64,000 bases of DNA from Candidatus Peregrinibacteria bacterium Greene0416_19 (GCA_007375735.1 VMEW01000008.1:1-64000), one strand, 5' to 3'; shown: positions 37,526-46,681, counted from the stretch's first letter. Numbers and translations are program-made. The notes: generated from the letters alone by a model not told the origin.

Positions 37526-39292
37526 TTGAAGAAACACACCAGTCCCCCATGGGCGATCGTGCTCGCATGTGCCGGGTTCCTGCTCGGCACGTTTGTGGCG
37601 GAGCTCCGCCCGGTTGCCGCCCAGCAGGAATGCATCGGTAAGCCGTACGGGTTCCCCGGCTGTCCGGTGGAGGCATCGGGATCCTCCTCGGCTCCCGCGA
37701 CGTGCGGCAACGGAACCATCGATCAGGGGGAGGAGTGCGACGCTGGTTACAACAACGGCCGATCACGCAGCACCTGCACGACCGCCTGTTTGCTCCGTTA
37801 CTGCGGGGACGGGACCGTCGCCGCCGATCTGGGTGAGGAATGCGAACCGGAACAGACGGAAGTGTACGTGGACGACCCGGAGACCGGTCAGCTGACCACG
37901 GAGCGTCGCTTCACCGGCCGGGCCTGCGGCGCCTACTGCACGCCGCCCACGTGCAACGATCAGGGTGTCTGCACGGGCGGCTGCCGACGGAAAATTCTGT
38001 CAGCGTGCCCCGCCAGTTCATCCGCTCCTGCAGCCGCGCAGTCGGGATCGGCCGGCCCCGCGTCCAGTCGGTCCGGATCCTCAGGCGCGGGCGCGCAAGC
38101 GCCGAGCGCATCCCGGCCGACGGCGTCCGCCGCGTCCACGTCCGTTCCGCCGGAGGCATCCGCATCATCCGCGGCATCGTCGCCCGGTTCACCCCCGTCG
38201 GCACCCACGGTCGTGCCGCTCTACTGCGGGGACGACATCCGGCAGGGGACGGAGGAGTGCGACGACGGCAATCGCATCGATGCGGATGGCTGCTCGAATG
38301 TCTGCCGCCTGCCGCGGTGCGGGGACGGGCTCATGCAGCTGACGGAAGAGTGCGACGATGGCAACACCGTGGGCACCGACTCCTGCACCAATGCGTGCAG
38401 GCGCGCCCGCTGTGGCGACAGCATCACCCAGCCGGGCGAGGAATGCGACGATGGCAACGACATCAGCACGGACGCATGTTCGACCGTCTGCCGCCTGCCC
38501 CGGTGCGGGGACCTGCTGCTTCAATTTGGCGAAGAATGCGACGACGGCAACCGCAACGAGGCGGACGCGTGTTCCAATCAATGCCGTTTCGCCCGCTGCG
38601 GCGACGGCCTTATCCAGACGGGGGAAGACTGCGACGACGGAAACACCGCCAACGGCGATGCCTGCAGCAACAGCTGCCGACGGGCCAGCTGCGGCGATGG
38701 CATTCTGCAGGGTGATGAGGAGTGTGATGACGGCAATGAGAACGCCACCGACAGCTGCTCCAATGGCTGCCGGCTGGCTTCGTGCGGCAATGGTGTCGTC
38801 GAAACGGATGAGGAATGCGATGACGGCAATAAGAACAGCAGCGACGAATGCACCAATACGTGCCGGTTGTCCCGGTGCAGCGACGGGTTCAAGCAGTACG
38901 GCGAAGAGTGTGACGACGGTCCGCGCAACTCCGATTCATCGCCCAACGCCTGTCGGCTCAATTGCTCCAATCCGCGCTGCGGGGACAGAGTGGTGGATCA
39001 GGGCGAGGAGTGCGATGGCGGCGACGGTTGTTCCTCAGACTGCAAGGGCGGTGCAGGACATCGCGCCGCGGGCGCCGGTCCGGCAGGGAGCGTGACGGGC
39101 ATTGCAGCAGACGCACCCTCCCGCCTCCTGCTCTTCGGCGGCATCGGCATCGGTTCCGTTTCCCTCCTGGGCATCGTGTGGTTCTTCCTCCGTCGCATGC
39201 GGACGGCGCTCACCGACAGCGCCATAGCGGCGCCGGTCTCCATCGATGACATCCCGCTCGATCAGATCGAGCAGCCGTGGCACAAATGGTGA
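37526..39292 (+). CDS. Surface protein with DUF4215 cysteine-rich repeats
   Basis: 588 residues from a TTG. N-terminal signal peptide (PPWAIVLACAGFLLGTFVAE), two divergent repeats and a Cys-rich region, a long Ser/Ala/Pro linker (~160-235), then eight or nine repeats of the form CGDG-x-EECDDGN-x-(D)-x-C-S/T-N-x-C. The C-terminus has one membrane span (LLLFGGIGIGSVSLLGIVWF) followed by a short cytoplasmic tail with DDIPLDQIEQP. The repeats (Myxo-type, DUF4215) are disulfide and metal rich. Surface adhesion or mechanical stalk is inferred. The gene has its own leaderless promoter and is convergent with tsf. Confidence 0.88.
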   Translation: MKKHTSPPWAIVLACAGFLLGTFVAELRPVAAQQECIGKPYGFPGCPVEASGSSSAPATCGNGTIDQGEECDAGYNNGRSRSTCTTACLLRYCGDGTVAADLGEECEPEQTEVYVDDPETGQLTTERRFTGRACGAYCTPPTCNDQGVCTGGCRRKILSACPASSSAPAAAQSGSAGPASSRSGSSGAGAQAPSASRPTASAASTSVPPEASASSAASSPGSPPSAPTVVPLYCGDDIRQGTEECDDGNRIDADGCSNVCRLPRCGDGLMQLTEECDDGNTVGTDSCTNACRRARCGDSITQPGEECDDGNDISTDACSTVCRLPRCGDLLLQFGEECDDGNRNEADACSNQCRFARCGDGLIQTGEDCDDGNTANGDACSNSCRRASCGDGILQGDEECDDGNENATDSCSNGCRLASCGNGVVETDEECDDGNKNSSDECTNTCRLSRCSDGFKQYGEECDDGPRNSDSSPNACRLNCSNPRCGDRVVDQGEECDGGDGCSSDCKGGAGHRAAGAGPAGSVTGIAADAPSRLLLFGGIGIGSVSLLGIVWFFLRRMRTALTDSAIAAPVSIDDIPLDQIEQPWHKW

Positions 39293-39304
39293 TTGCGCCC
39301 ATGC

Positions 39305-39333
39305 GTAGAGACGCGCGTGGTGCGTGTCTCTAC
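39305..39333. terminator. Bidirectional hairpin between the DUF4215 gene and tsf
   Basis: GTAGAGACGCGC-GTGGT-GCGTGTCTCTAC, 12-bp stem with one mismatch, 13 nt behind the plus-strand stop (39292) and 28 nt from the tsf stop (39361). No strong U-tract. Confidence 0.5.
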
Positions 39334-39360
39334 CGGGGACATTGAATGCAGGGTCGCGCG

Positions 39361-40137
39361 TTACACCGTCACCCGCACATATTCCGTCACCGTCGCCCCC
39401 CCGAGGTACTTCTCGACCGACATCGACGAGTCCTTCACGAACGGCTGCTTGATGAGCGCGTTTTCCTCCCGGAACTTTCGCTCTTTGCCCTGGATGATTT
39501 TTTCCAGGATCTCCGGAGGCTTCTTCCCGTCCTTCATCTGCTCGCTCCAGATTTCCCGTTCCTTCTCCATCGTATCGGAAGGCACGTCCTCGGGGTTGGT
39601 GTACTGCGGGTTCATGGCGGCGGCATGCATGGCCACATCCTTCGCCTTCGTTTCCTCGCCCGTCTTGTCCAGGCCGATGATGACGCCGATCTTACGGTTG
39701 CTGTGCACGTAGGTGCCGACGCTCGGAGCTTGTGCCTCCCTCACCTCTCCGGTCGAGATGTTCTCTCCCAGCTTCTGGACGAGCTCCGGCACGGTCTTCT
39801 CCAGGTCGGCCATTGCGGCGTCCCTGCCTTTCTCCAGCACCGTCTGTGCCAAGCCCTGGCCCATTGCGATGAAGTCGTCGCTGCGCGCGACGAAGTCGGT
39901 TTCGCATCGCAGCAGGAGCAGGGCTGCCTTCTTGTTGCCCTGCGCGATGAAAATGGCGCCCTCGTGCTGCTCGCGGTCGGCTTTCTTCACGGCCTGCGCG
40001 ATGCCACGCTTCCGCAGAATCTCGATGGCTTTCTCCTCATCCCCGCCAGACTCTTCCAATGCCTGCTTGCAGGCGAGGATGGATACCCCGGTGCGGGCAC
40101 GGAGCGAGGCGACGGAAGCGGCGGGAATGGGAGGCAT
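39361..40137 (-). CDS. tsf: Elongation factor Ts
   Basis: 258 residues. Nucleotide exchange factor for EF-Tu. An N-terminal UBA-type domain starts VASLRARTGVSILACKQALE, then AIEILRKRGIAQAVKKADRE; the TDFV loop is in LLRCETDFVARSDDF; a later segment has GVIIGLDKTGEETKAKDVAM, then HAAAMNPQYTNPEDV. The start at 40137 (MPPIPAASV) is chosen; the ATG at 40164 overlaps the rpsB end region and lacks conservation. It lies 35 nt behind rpsB in the standard rpsB-tsf pair. Confidence 0.96.
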   Translation of the reverse strand: MPPIPAASVASLRARTGVSILACKQALEESGGDEEKAIEILRKRGIAQAVKKADREQHEGAIFIAQGNKKAALLLLRCETDFVARSDDFIAMGQGLAQTVLEKGRDAAMADLEKTVPELVQKLGENISTGEVREAQAPSVGTYVHSNRKIGVIIGLDKTGEETKAKDVAMHAAAMNPQYTNPEDVPSDTMEKEREIWSEQMKDGKKPPEILEKIIQGKERKFREENALIKQPFVKDSSMSVEKYLGGATVTEYVRVTV

Positions 40138-40172
40138 AACGGAATGGAGAATGGAGAATAGCAAGGTGGTCG

Positions 40173-40922
40173 TTAACCGACGGAGATCATCGGGCCCTGC
40201 ACAGCGTGAGCGGGTGCCTGTTCCTTCGCTTCCTCCCTCTTGCGCGGCTTGGCGCCGCCGAGTTCGGAGTGCACGGTCTGGAGGATCATCTCGATCGATT
40301 TCACCGCGTCATCGTTGGCCGGCACGTAGATGGTGAAATGATCGGGGTCGGCATTGCTGTCGCAGATGCCGTAGACGGGGATGCTCAGTTTTGCCGCCTC
40401 CAGCACCGCCACGCGATCGCGCATGGCGTCCAGGATGAAGACCGCGTCCGGCAGGCCCGTCATGCTCGCCACGCCCGCCAGCGCATTGTCCAGCTTCGCG
40501 AGTTTCTTGCGGAGCGAGGTCTGTTCCTTCTTGGTGTACTTCTCCACTTCGCCGGTCTGGAATGACCGCTGCAGATCCAGGTAGTACTTCAGCCGGCGCT
40601 TGATGGTGGACCAGTTGGTGAGCAGTCCCGGAATCCACTTCTTCGTCACCATCGGCTGCCCCAGGTCGTGGGCGAGCTTTTCAATCAGCGGGATCGACTG
40701 CTGCTTGGTGGAGACGAACAGGACGGTCTTGCCTCCGGCGTGCAGCGTCTTGAGGGCGCTGCACATGTCTTCCAGATGCTTGCGCGTCTGGACGAGGTCG
40801 AAGATGTGGATGCCCTTGCGAACGCCGTAGAGATGCGGCGCCATTTTGGGGTTCCACTTTTCCTTGCGGTGGCCGAAGTGGCACGCCGCTGCCAGCAGTT
40901 CCTTCTCGGAAGGGATGGACAT
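40173..40922 (-). CDS. rpsB: Small ribosomal subunit protein uS2
   Basis: 249 residues. The family core is clear: ACHFGHRKEKWNPKMAPHLY, GVRKGIHIFDLVQTRKHLED, KKWIPGLLTNWSTIKRRLKY, and VFILDAMRDRVAVLEAAKLS, then IPVYGICDSNADPDHFTIYV (usually TNxDP). The C-terminal tail is short and basic. A TATAAT on the minus strand at 41077-41082 gives a ~150-nt leader, exceptional in this window, and S2 is autoregulated through its leader in other bacteria. No clear ribosome-binding site. First gene of the rpsB-tsf operon. Confidence 0.97.
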   Translation of the reverse strand: MSIPSEKELLAAACHFGHRKEKWNPKMAPHLYGVRKGIHIFDLVQTRKHLEDMCSALKTLHAGGKTVLFVSTKQQSIPLIEKLAHDLGQPMVTKKWIPGLLTNWSTIKRRLKYYLDLQRSFQTGEVEKYTKKEQTSLRKKLAKLDNALAGVASMTGLPDAVFILDAMRDRVAVLEAAKLSIPVYGICDSNADPDHFTIYVPANDDAVKSIEMILQTVHSELGGAKPRKREEAKEQAPAHAVQGPMISVG

Positions 40923-41076
40923 AGAACGAGGGGTGAAGAAATCCTTGAGCTGCCTCCCGCTGTCATATCGCCGGTGCGGAGGATACGCGAGGTCACCCTT
41001 CGATGCGCCCTCTGGGGCTTACTCAGGGTGGCGCTACGCGCCAGGACCGCTGCGATCGGCGGGAGTGGATGGCTCC

Positions 41077-41082
41077 ATTATA
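41077..41082 (-). promoter_or_regulatory. -10 TATAAT of rpsB-tsf with long leader
   Basis: On the minus strand TATAAT occurs in TGTATATAATGG. The downstream 150 nt to the rpsB ATG contain GC-rich dyads (GGCGC TAC GCGCC near 41031-41045). No gene is seen in 40923-41217. Confidence 0.5.
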
Positions 41083-41217
41083 TACACAGAGAACCGGCCG
41101 AGCGCAATGCGCGCGGTCGATGATTGGCAGATCCGGGTCACATTGGGACACTCCAAGACGGGGATGCGTGGACCGCGGATGCGCCCACCGGTTCCCCGGA
41201 GTTTCCGGCCACCCGGC

Positions 41218-42627
41218 TCAGAGGCTCTTCGCCAGATTCTTGATCAGATCCCCAATGGCAATGCGCTCCTGTGTCAGCGTATCCCGGTCCCGGATGGTCA
41301 CGGTGTCCCTCTCCCCCTGCGCGCTATCCTCTCCCAGCGTGCCGAAGTCGACGGTGATGCAGCGGGGCGTGCCGATCTCGTCCTGCCGCCGGTAGCGCTT
41401 GCCGATGCTGCCCGTGATGTCGAATTCCAGGCGGAGGTTCGTTTCTTGAATAACTTTTTTGTACAACTCTTGTGCCTTAGCGATCAGGTGTTCCTTCTTG
41501 CTGAGCGGCAGAATGGCCACCTGCACCGGCGCGATGCGGGTGTGCAGACGCATAACGGTCCGGGTGTCATCATTCTCCATTTTTTCCTCGTCGTAGGCTT
41601 CCAGGAGCGTCATCAACGTCAGGCGCGAGAGGCCGAAGGTGGGCTCCACCACGTGGGGGATGAATTTCCTGGTGGCGTCGTCGGGATCGGTGTACTGCAG
41701 GTCCTCGCCGGATTTTTGCATATGATTCTTCAGATCAAAGTCCGTGCGGTACGCGAGCCCGAACATCTCCTTCCAGCCGAAGGGCGTCAGGTATTCCACA
41801 TCGGTGCTTTTTTTCGAATAGTGAGCGAGTTCGTCCGCAGAATGGTCGCGGGTCCGGATGCGTTCCGATGCGAAACCCAGTTCCTTCACCCATGCCAATT
41901 GCTCCTCGAGCCAGTACGCGAACATGCGTTCCCATTCCTCCTCCGGGATGAAGTACTCGAACTCCATCAGATCGAACTCGAGCGTGCGGAAGATGAAGTT
42001 GCCGGGCGTGATCTCGTTGCGGAACGCCTTGCCGACTGATGCGATCCCGAAAGGCAGGCGCTTGCGCGTGGTGCCGAGAACATTCTTGAAGTTCACGAAC
42101 ATCGCTTGAGCGATCTCTCCGCGGAGATAGATTTCCAGATTGCTCTCGCTCACCATGGCTCCGAGCGGGGTGCGGAACAGCAAGTTGAATTTGCGCGCAT
42201 CCGTCAGCTGCATTTTGTCCCCGCAATTTGGACAGGCGATTTTCTTCTCGCGTATGACGGCCGTCAGCTCGGCTGGCGACTTGCCTTCCGCCTTGATCTC
42301 CGGATGCGCATTTTCGATGAGGTGATCGGCGCGATGCCGTGCCTTGCATTTCTTGCAGTCGACCATTGAATCGTTGAAATTTGCGACGTGGCCACTTGCC
42401 TCCCACACTTTCGGATTCATCATGATCGCGGGATCGATGCCCACCATGTCCTGGCGTCGGCGCACGAAGTGGTCCCACCACCAGTCCTGCAGGGCTTTCT
42501 TCAGCTCCACGCCGAGCGGCCCATAATCCCAGCTGTTGCTCAGCCCGCCGTAGATCTCCGAACCTGGGAAGATGAACCCACGGCGCTTGCAGAGGGAGAC
42601 GACCTGATCGAGGGATTGGGCTGCCAT
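41218..42627 (-). CDS. glyQS: Glycyl-tRNA synthetase, single-chain (alpha2) type
   Basis: 469 residues. Class II synthetase of the archaeal/eukaryotic-like homodimeric type, rather than the bacterial alpha/beta heterotetramer. Motifs: GGLSNSWDYGPLGVELKKAL, NLLFRTPLGAMVSESNLEIY (with LRGEIAQAMF), VGKAFRNEITPGNFIFRTLE, VVEPTFGLSRLTLMTLLEAY and the C-terminal anticodon-binding domain (APVQVAILPLSKKEHLIAKA). A zinc site is suggested by CKKCKARH...CPNCGDKM. The start at 42627 (MAAQSLDQVV) is chosen; upstream codons overlap the PrsW promoter. It ends 295 nt upstream of rpsB. Confidence 0.95.
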   Translation of the reverse strand: MAAQSLDQVVSLCKRRGFIFPGSEIYGGLSNSWDYGPLGVELKKALQDWWWDHFVRRRQDMVGIDPAIMMNPKVWEASGHVANFNDSMVDCKKCKARHRADHLIENAHPEIKAEGKSPAELTAVIREKKIACPNCGDKMQLTDARKFNLLFRTPLGAMVSESNLEIYLRGEIAQAMFVNFKNVLGTTRKRLPFGIASVGKAFRNEITPGNFIFRTLEFDLMEFEYFIPEEEWERMFAYWLEEQLAWVKELGFASERIRTRDHSADELAHYSKKSTDVEYLTPFGWKEMFGLAYRTDFDLKNHMQKSGEDLQYTDPDDATRKFIPHVVEPTFGLSRLTLMTLLEAYDEEKMENDDTRTVMRLHTRIAPVQVAILPLSKKEHLIAKAQELYKKVIQETNLRLEFDITGSIGKRYRRQDEIGTPRCITVDFGTLGEDSAQGERDTVTIRDRDTLTQERIAIGDLIKNLAKSL

Positions 42628-42729
42628 CGTCGATGGATGGGGAACGTGGAGTCGGCGGACGCCCGGTGAGCTTAAAGCTTTCACTCCACCGCAGCCAGTG
42701 TTGCAGTGTACCTGAAGCCAAAAAAATGC

Positions 42730-42735
42730 TATAAT
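42730..42735 (+). promoter_or_regulatory. -10 TATAAT of the PrsW-like gene
   Basis: Perfect TATAAT, 9 nt before the ATG at 42745, no ribosome-binding site. Leaderless start predicted. Confidence 0.65.
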
Positions 42736-42744
42736 ATCAAGATT

Positions 42745-44103
42745 ATGCCGATAGATCCATCCCTGCCCTTCTCGACCGGCAAGACAGCCACCGTGCTGGT
42801 CGCGGTCCTCCTGTTGGCAGGCCTGGATGTGCTCTGCAGGGTGCGGAACCGCAACTGGCACCTGGCCTTCGCGGCGGTGTTGGGGACGCTGCTCTCGTTG
42901 GGCTTCATCACCGTCACCAGGGAACTTTTCTCACAGCGGTTCGCCGATAGCCCGCACCTGATGGCGTTCGGGGTGGTGCTGCTCCTGATCGGCTGGCGGT
43001 TCCTCTTTGGCGGGTGGCAGACGCAGACCAAGGCGGCGGTCCTGGGGACGGCGCTCTTCTGGATCATGCTCCAGATGCTCGTGCGCGAGTCGGCCGCGGA
43101 TCGCACCGCGCACCTCATTGCCATCGCTGTCGCGCTGGTGCCGGCGGGGGTATGGTGCGCGCTCTTCCTTTCCTACCATCGGGAGCGGGTGAGTGCGGTC
43201 CTGCTCCTGTTCTTCGCCGGCATCCTGTCGACCGCCCCCATTCTCTTCTACGACGCGCTCGTGCGGCATAAGGTGGAGTTGCAGTTCTTCTTCTTCCGCG
43301 TGGTGCCGGAGAGCTTCAACGCGTCGGCCCACTCCTTCGTGAACGGCCAGCTCCAGGGCGTCTCGGAAGTGCAGACCACGCTCGTGGCGCTCTTCCTGTC
43401 CTTCCTCTGCGTCGGTTTTATCGAGGAAGGCAGCAAGTACTGGGTGCTCAGCCGCGCCGGCGGACGCATCTTCGAGAGCATCGATGACGTGATGCAGCTC
43501 GCGATCGTGACCGCCATCGGGTTCGCCTTTGCGGAGAACGTGTCGCAGTCCGGGTACTTCGTGAACTTCATCCGCGAATACCTGCTCAAGCCAGAGCGCG
43601 ACTGGGGCGGATTCCTGGGCAATGTCACCGGCCGGGCGATCCTAACGAATATGGTGCACATCGTCTCCACCGGCATCATGGGCTACTTCCTGGGGCTCGC
43701 GATCTTCGCCGGTCCGCGTCTCCGCGAGGCGGAGGAACTGGGGAGGCGGTACCGCGTGCTCGAGTACCTGCACGATCTTCTCGGTTTCGAGAAGAAATCC
43801 ATCTTCCGGATCGAGATGGTGCTCACCGGCTTCGCCGCCGCCGTCCTCCTCCACGCTATCTCCAATTTCCTGGTCACCCTCCCCGATGTGCTGCCGGGCA
43901 ACCCCCGGACCATCGGCGATCTGGTCGGCTCCGGCGACGGTTCACCCCTGCATATCATCTCCATCATCCTGGTGCCGAGCCTGCTCTACGTCGTCGGCGG
44001 ATTCTGGCTGCTCACCTGGCTGTTCGAGCGCAAGGAGAACATGAAGCGGCGGGGGCACCTGGTGCCGACGGACACCTACGTGGTGGTAGAAGAGATCGCG
44101 TGA
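42745..44103 (+). CDS. PrsW-like intramembrane metalloprotease
   Basis: 452 residues with about ten hydrophobic segments. PrsW signatures: FIEEGSKYW (Glu227-Glu228, Lys231; family EExxK), AIGFAFAENVSQSG and NMVHIVSTGIMGYFLGLAIF with the conserved His. These form the active site of CPBP/PrsW-type proteases, which cleave anti-sigma factors or other membrane proteins. The N-terminal ~180 residues of extra helices and a C-terminal membrane tail (IISIILVPSLLYVVGGFWLL) are beyond the catalytic core. The substrate is unknown. Transcribed from its own promoter; a nonamer-type repeat follows. Confidence 0.82.
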   Translation: MPIDPSLPFSTGKTATVLVAVLLLAGLDVLCRVRNRNWHLAFAAVLGTLLSLGFITVTRELFSQRFADSPHLMAFGVVLLLIGWRFLFGGWQTQTKAAVLGTALFWIMLQMLVRESAADRTAHLIAIAVALVPAGVWCALFLSYHRERVSAVLLLFFAGILSTAPILFYDALVRHKVELQFFFFRVVPESFNASAHSFVNGQLQGVSEVQTTLVALFLSFLCVGFIEEGSKYWVLSRAGGRIFESIDDVMQLAIVTAIGFAFAENVSQSGYFVNFIREYLLKPERDWGGFLGNVTGRAILTNMVHIVSTGIMGYFLGLAIFAGPRLREAEELGRRYRVLEYLHDLLGFEKKSIFRIEMVLTGFAAAVLLHAISNFLVTLPDVLPGNPRTIGDLVGSGDGSPLHIISIILVPSLLYVVGGFWLLTWLFERKENMKRRGHLVPTDTYVVVEEIA

Positions 44104-44204
44104 GGAAGATGAGGCGTACAAGGAGTGGAAGGATTACCTGTTTGCCTCGCGCGCAGCGCGCTCCTCGTATTCGTTGGATTCTTCGTACTCGTTGTCATCC
44201 TCTC
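44104..44204. repeat. Variant nonamer hairpin repeat
   Basis: A palindromic core CTCGCGCGCAGCGCGCTCC (44147-44165) near-identical to the core at 27131, followed by minus-strand nonamers of the form TACGAGGAG, TCCAACGAA, TACGAAGAA (44161-44190), with a degenerate left arm. It lies directly behind the PrsW stop. Confidence 0.65.
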
Positions 44205-44236
44205 AAGAAAAGGAAGACAATGGATTGTTTTGAGCG

Positions 44237-45922
44237 ATGAAGCGCAGTAGAGTCACCTGCACGCCGATTCTCACCGTTCTCATGCATTTTTGTCCTGTCC
44301 TGTCCCCCGCCCGGGTCCGCCGGTCCGTCGCCGCGTTCCTGCTCTTCATCACCCTGCCGTTCCCCGCACTCGGCGCGCCGTCCGCGACCGGGGAATTCCT
44401 GCGTGGCATCGCGGACAGCGAACCGGTGTCAGCCGGGGATTTTTTGCGGGCGGCGATGGGGGGGCTGCGGGTCAATCTGATGCAGGACACGAAGAAGCTG
44501 CCGTTCAAGCGTATCCCCAGGAATCTGATGCCCTACGTGCAGACCGCGCACGAACTGGGGTATCTGTCCGCGTTCAAGCAAGACTTCCGCGCCGCCCAAC
44601 CCATCACCCGCAGTCAGGCGGTACAGATCCTGGCGGCCATCGAACGGGTGCAGCCGGCCAAGGAGCCCGCCATCCGGTTTCGGGATGTGCGCCCGCGGTC
44701 GGCGGAGGGGCGCGCCATCGCCGCCGCGGTGGAGCGCAAGTGGATGGAGCCCAGGAGCGAGCGGCTCTTCGGAGCCAGGGAAGCGCTCACCGGCAAGGAA
44801 GCGCGCTTGATCCTCCGTACGGTCATTCAGGAAGACACTGCGGTCCCCACGATCCGGATCAAGATCCCGATCATCAAGGTGGAGCCGGAGAGGCCGTTGC
44901 CCAAGCAGGACGAGCTCGACACCGTGTGGGATCTGCTGCAGGACAACTACCTCCATAAAGAGAAGCTCAACGGGGACGAACCGGGATTCAGCTCGATCGA
45001 GGGATTGGTGAAGAGCCTGAATGATCCCTATACCAACTACCTGCGTCCCGTCTCCACGCAGAATATGGAGTCGCAGCTGAGCGGCAAGGTGACCGGCATC
45101 GGCGCGCAGGTGGAGCAGAAGAACGGAGATCTGATCATCGTCTCGCCGCTCAAGAACTCCCCGGCCGAACAGGCGGGCTTGCAGCCGGGCGACATCATCC
45201 TGTCGGTCAATGACCAGAGCCTCGCTGGGCTGAACCTGGACGATGCGGTCGGGAAGGTGCGTGGGCCGGAGGGGTCCGAGGCGAAGCTGAAAATCCGCCG
45301 CAGCGGCAATGAATTCGAGGTCACCGTCATCCGCAATACCATTACATTCGAGGAAGTGCAGGCTTCCATGCAGGGGGAGATCGCGGTGGTGAAACTGCAG
45401 CAGTTCGGGCAGATCACCGAACAGACGTTCCGCGCGGCGATCGAGCAACTGAATGCCAAGCGCCCGAAGGGACTGATCCTGGATCTCCGCAACAACCCCG
45501 GCGGATACCTGCACGCGGCTGCGGTGGTCGTGAGCGCCTTCCTGCCGCAGGGGAGCCCGTACGCCTCCATCATCACCAAGGACAAGACCGAGGTGGAACC
45601 CACCGATGCGCCGGCCGTCCTGGATCCGTCGGTTCGGATGATCGTCCTCATTAACAAGGGATCGGCCTCCGCATCGGAGATCGTGGCCGGTGTCCTGCAG
45701 GAAACCGGTCGTGCCATGCTCGTAGGCGAAACGACATACGGCAAGGGCACAGTGCAGCAGATTTTCAAGTTCAAGAGCGGCTCCAGCTTCAAGATGACGA
45801 TCGCCGAATGGCGGACGCCTCAGGGCAGGAAGATCGACGCGAGCGGCGTGACGCCGGATTACCAGCTGCCCCCCGGCGACAGGGACGATCAGCTGCTGAA
45901 GGCGATCGATCTGCTCCAGTAA
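44237..45922 (+). CDS. S41 carboxyl-terminal processing protease
   Basis: 561 residues. Signal-like N-terminus, then a SLH-like module (YVQTAHELGYLSAFKQDFRA, then AQPITRSQAVQILAAI) at ~95-190. The protease starts with DELDTVWDLLQDNYLHKEKL, then a PDZ domain (SPLKNSPAEQAGLQPGDIIL), and the S41 core GLILDLRNNPGGYLHAAAVV, nucleophile segment NKGSASASEIVAGVLQETGR and catalytic Lys in TTYGKGTVQ. CtpA/B-type enzymes trim C-termini of exported proteins. A putative SLH anchor resembles the sortase's architecture. Starts at 44237; no obvious ribosome-binding site. Confidence 0.9.
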   Translation: MKRSRVTCTPILTVLMHFCPVLSPARVRRSVAAFLLFITLPFPALGAPSATGEFLRGIADSEPVSAGDFLRAAMGGLRVNLMQDTKKLPFKRIPRNLMPYVQTAHELGYLSAFKQDFRAAQPITRSQAVQILAAIERVQPAKEPAIRFRDVRPRSAEGRAIAAAVERKWMEPRSERLFGAREALTGKEARLILRTVIQEDTAVPTIRIKIPIIKVEPERPLPKQDELDTVWDLLQDNYLHKEKLNGDEPGFSSIEGLVKSLNDPYTNYLRPVSTQNMESQLSGKVTGIGAQVEQKNGDLIIVSPLKNSPAEQAGLQPGDIILSVNDQSLAGLNLDDAVGKVRGPEGSEAKLKIRRSGNEFEVTVIRNTITFEEVQASMQGEIAVVKLQQFGQITEQTFRAAIEQLNAKRPKGLILDLRNNPGGYLHAAAVVVSAFLPQGSPYASIITKDKTEVEPTDAPAVLDPSVRMIVLINKGSASASEIVAGVLQETGRAMLVGETTYGKGTVQQIFKFKSGSSFKMTIAEWRTPQGRKIDASGVTPDYQLPPGDRDDQLLKAIDLLQ

Positions 45923-45929
45923 CTTGCCC

Positions 45930-45995
45930 GTAAAGCCGCGTGGAACGTAGAAGCGCAAGCGCTCTACGTTCCGTGGCGGCCCACGTGCCGCTTTA
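45930..45995. repeat. Nested hairpin between the S41 protease and dedA
   Basis: Inner stem GGAACGTAGA-A-GCGC / GCGC-TCTACGTTCC with a 2-nt loop (45942-45972), nested inside GTAAAGC...GCGTGG / CCACG...GCTTTAC. It may be a terminator or processing signal. Downstream at 46001-46018 are two TAGCTTNG units reminiscent of the octamer repeats. Confidence 0.6.
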
Positions 45996-46024
45996 CGCGG
46001 TAGCTTTGTAGCTTGTAGGATCCG

Positions 46025-46681
46025 ATGCACATGTTTGCGCTCTTTCTCGAGTTTCTCCTCCACCTCGACGTACATCTCGATCTGATCATCCAGCACTATG
46101 GCGCTTTGACGTACGCCATTCTGTTCCTGGTCATTCTCTGCGAGACGGGACTGGTCGTGACGCCGTTCCTGCCCGGTGATTCGCTGCTCTTCGCCGCGGG
46201 CGCTTTCGCCGCCCGCGGGTCGCTCGATCCGCTCATCCTGTTCACGCTCCTGTCCGCGGCTGCGGTCATCGGAGACACCCTGAACTACGCGATCGGCCAC
46301 TTCCTGGGACCGCGCGTATTCCGGATGAAGATCCCCTTTCTCAACCACGAGCACCTGATGCGTACCGAAGAGTTCTACGAGAGGCACGGCGGGAAGACGA
46401 TCGTCCTCGCGCGGTTCATCCCCATCATCCGGACGCTGGCCCCCTTCGTCGCCGGGGTCGGCAGCATGAAGTACGGACGATTCATCGGCTACAACGTCAT
46501 CGGCGGCATCGTGTGGGTGGCGTTGTTCGTGTTCGGGGGGTACTTTTTCGGGAATATCCCGTGGGTGAAGGAGAATTTCACACTCGTCATCCTCGCTATT
46601 ATCGTGCTGTCGCTGGTGCCGGGGGCGTATCACTATGCGATGCATCGGTGGAAGAAGTACTGCGCACTGAAAGTTCCCTGA
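46025..46681 (+). CDS. DedA-family membrane protein
   Basis: 218 residues with 5-6 membrane segments. DedA/SNARE-associated signatures: CETGLVVTPFLPGDSLLFAA (Glu near the F-LPG-S motif), the ALF-type loop GDTLNYAIGHFLGPRVF, and FYERHGGKTIVLARFIPIIR, then TLAPFVAGVGSMKYGRF with conserved Arg. DedA proteins act as lipid (undecaprenyl-phosphate/phospholipid) scramblases and in membrane homeostasis. The C-terminal basic tail ends YAMHRWKKYC. A fragment of another copy of this end lies at 48078-48143. Confidence 0.92.
   Translation: MHMFALFLEFLLHLDVHLDLIIQHYGALTYAILFLVILCETGLVVTPFLPGDSLLFAAGAFAARGSLDPLILFTLLSAAAVIGDTLNYAIGHFLGPRVFRMKIPFLNHEHLMRTEEFYERHGGKTIVLARFIPIIRTLAPFVAGVGSMKYGRFIGYNVIGGIVWVALFVFGGYFFGNIPWVKENFTLVILAIIVLSLVPGAYHYAMHRWKKYCALKVP

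Noticed and set aside
37900..39050. DNA-level repeats in the DUF4215 gene as a separate repeat locus
   Set aside because: The periodicity is that of the encoded cysteine repeats; third positions vary, so selection is on protein.
44429..46645. 738-codon open frame antisense to the S41 protease and dedA
   Set aside because: It spans two well-supported genes and the hairpin between them; no recognisable domain.
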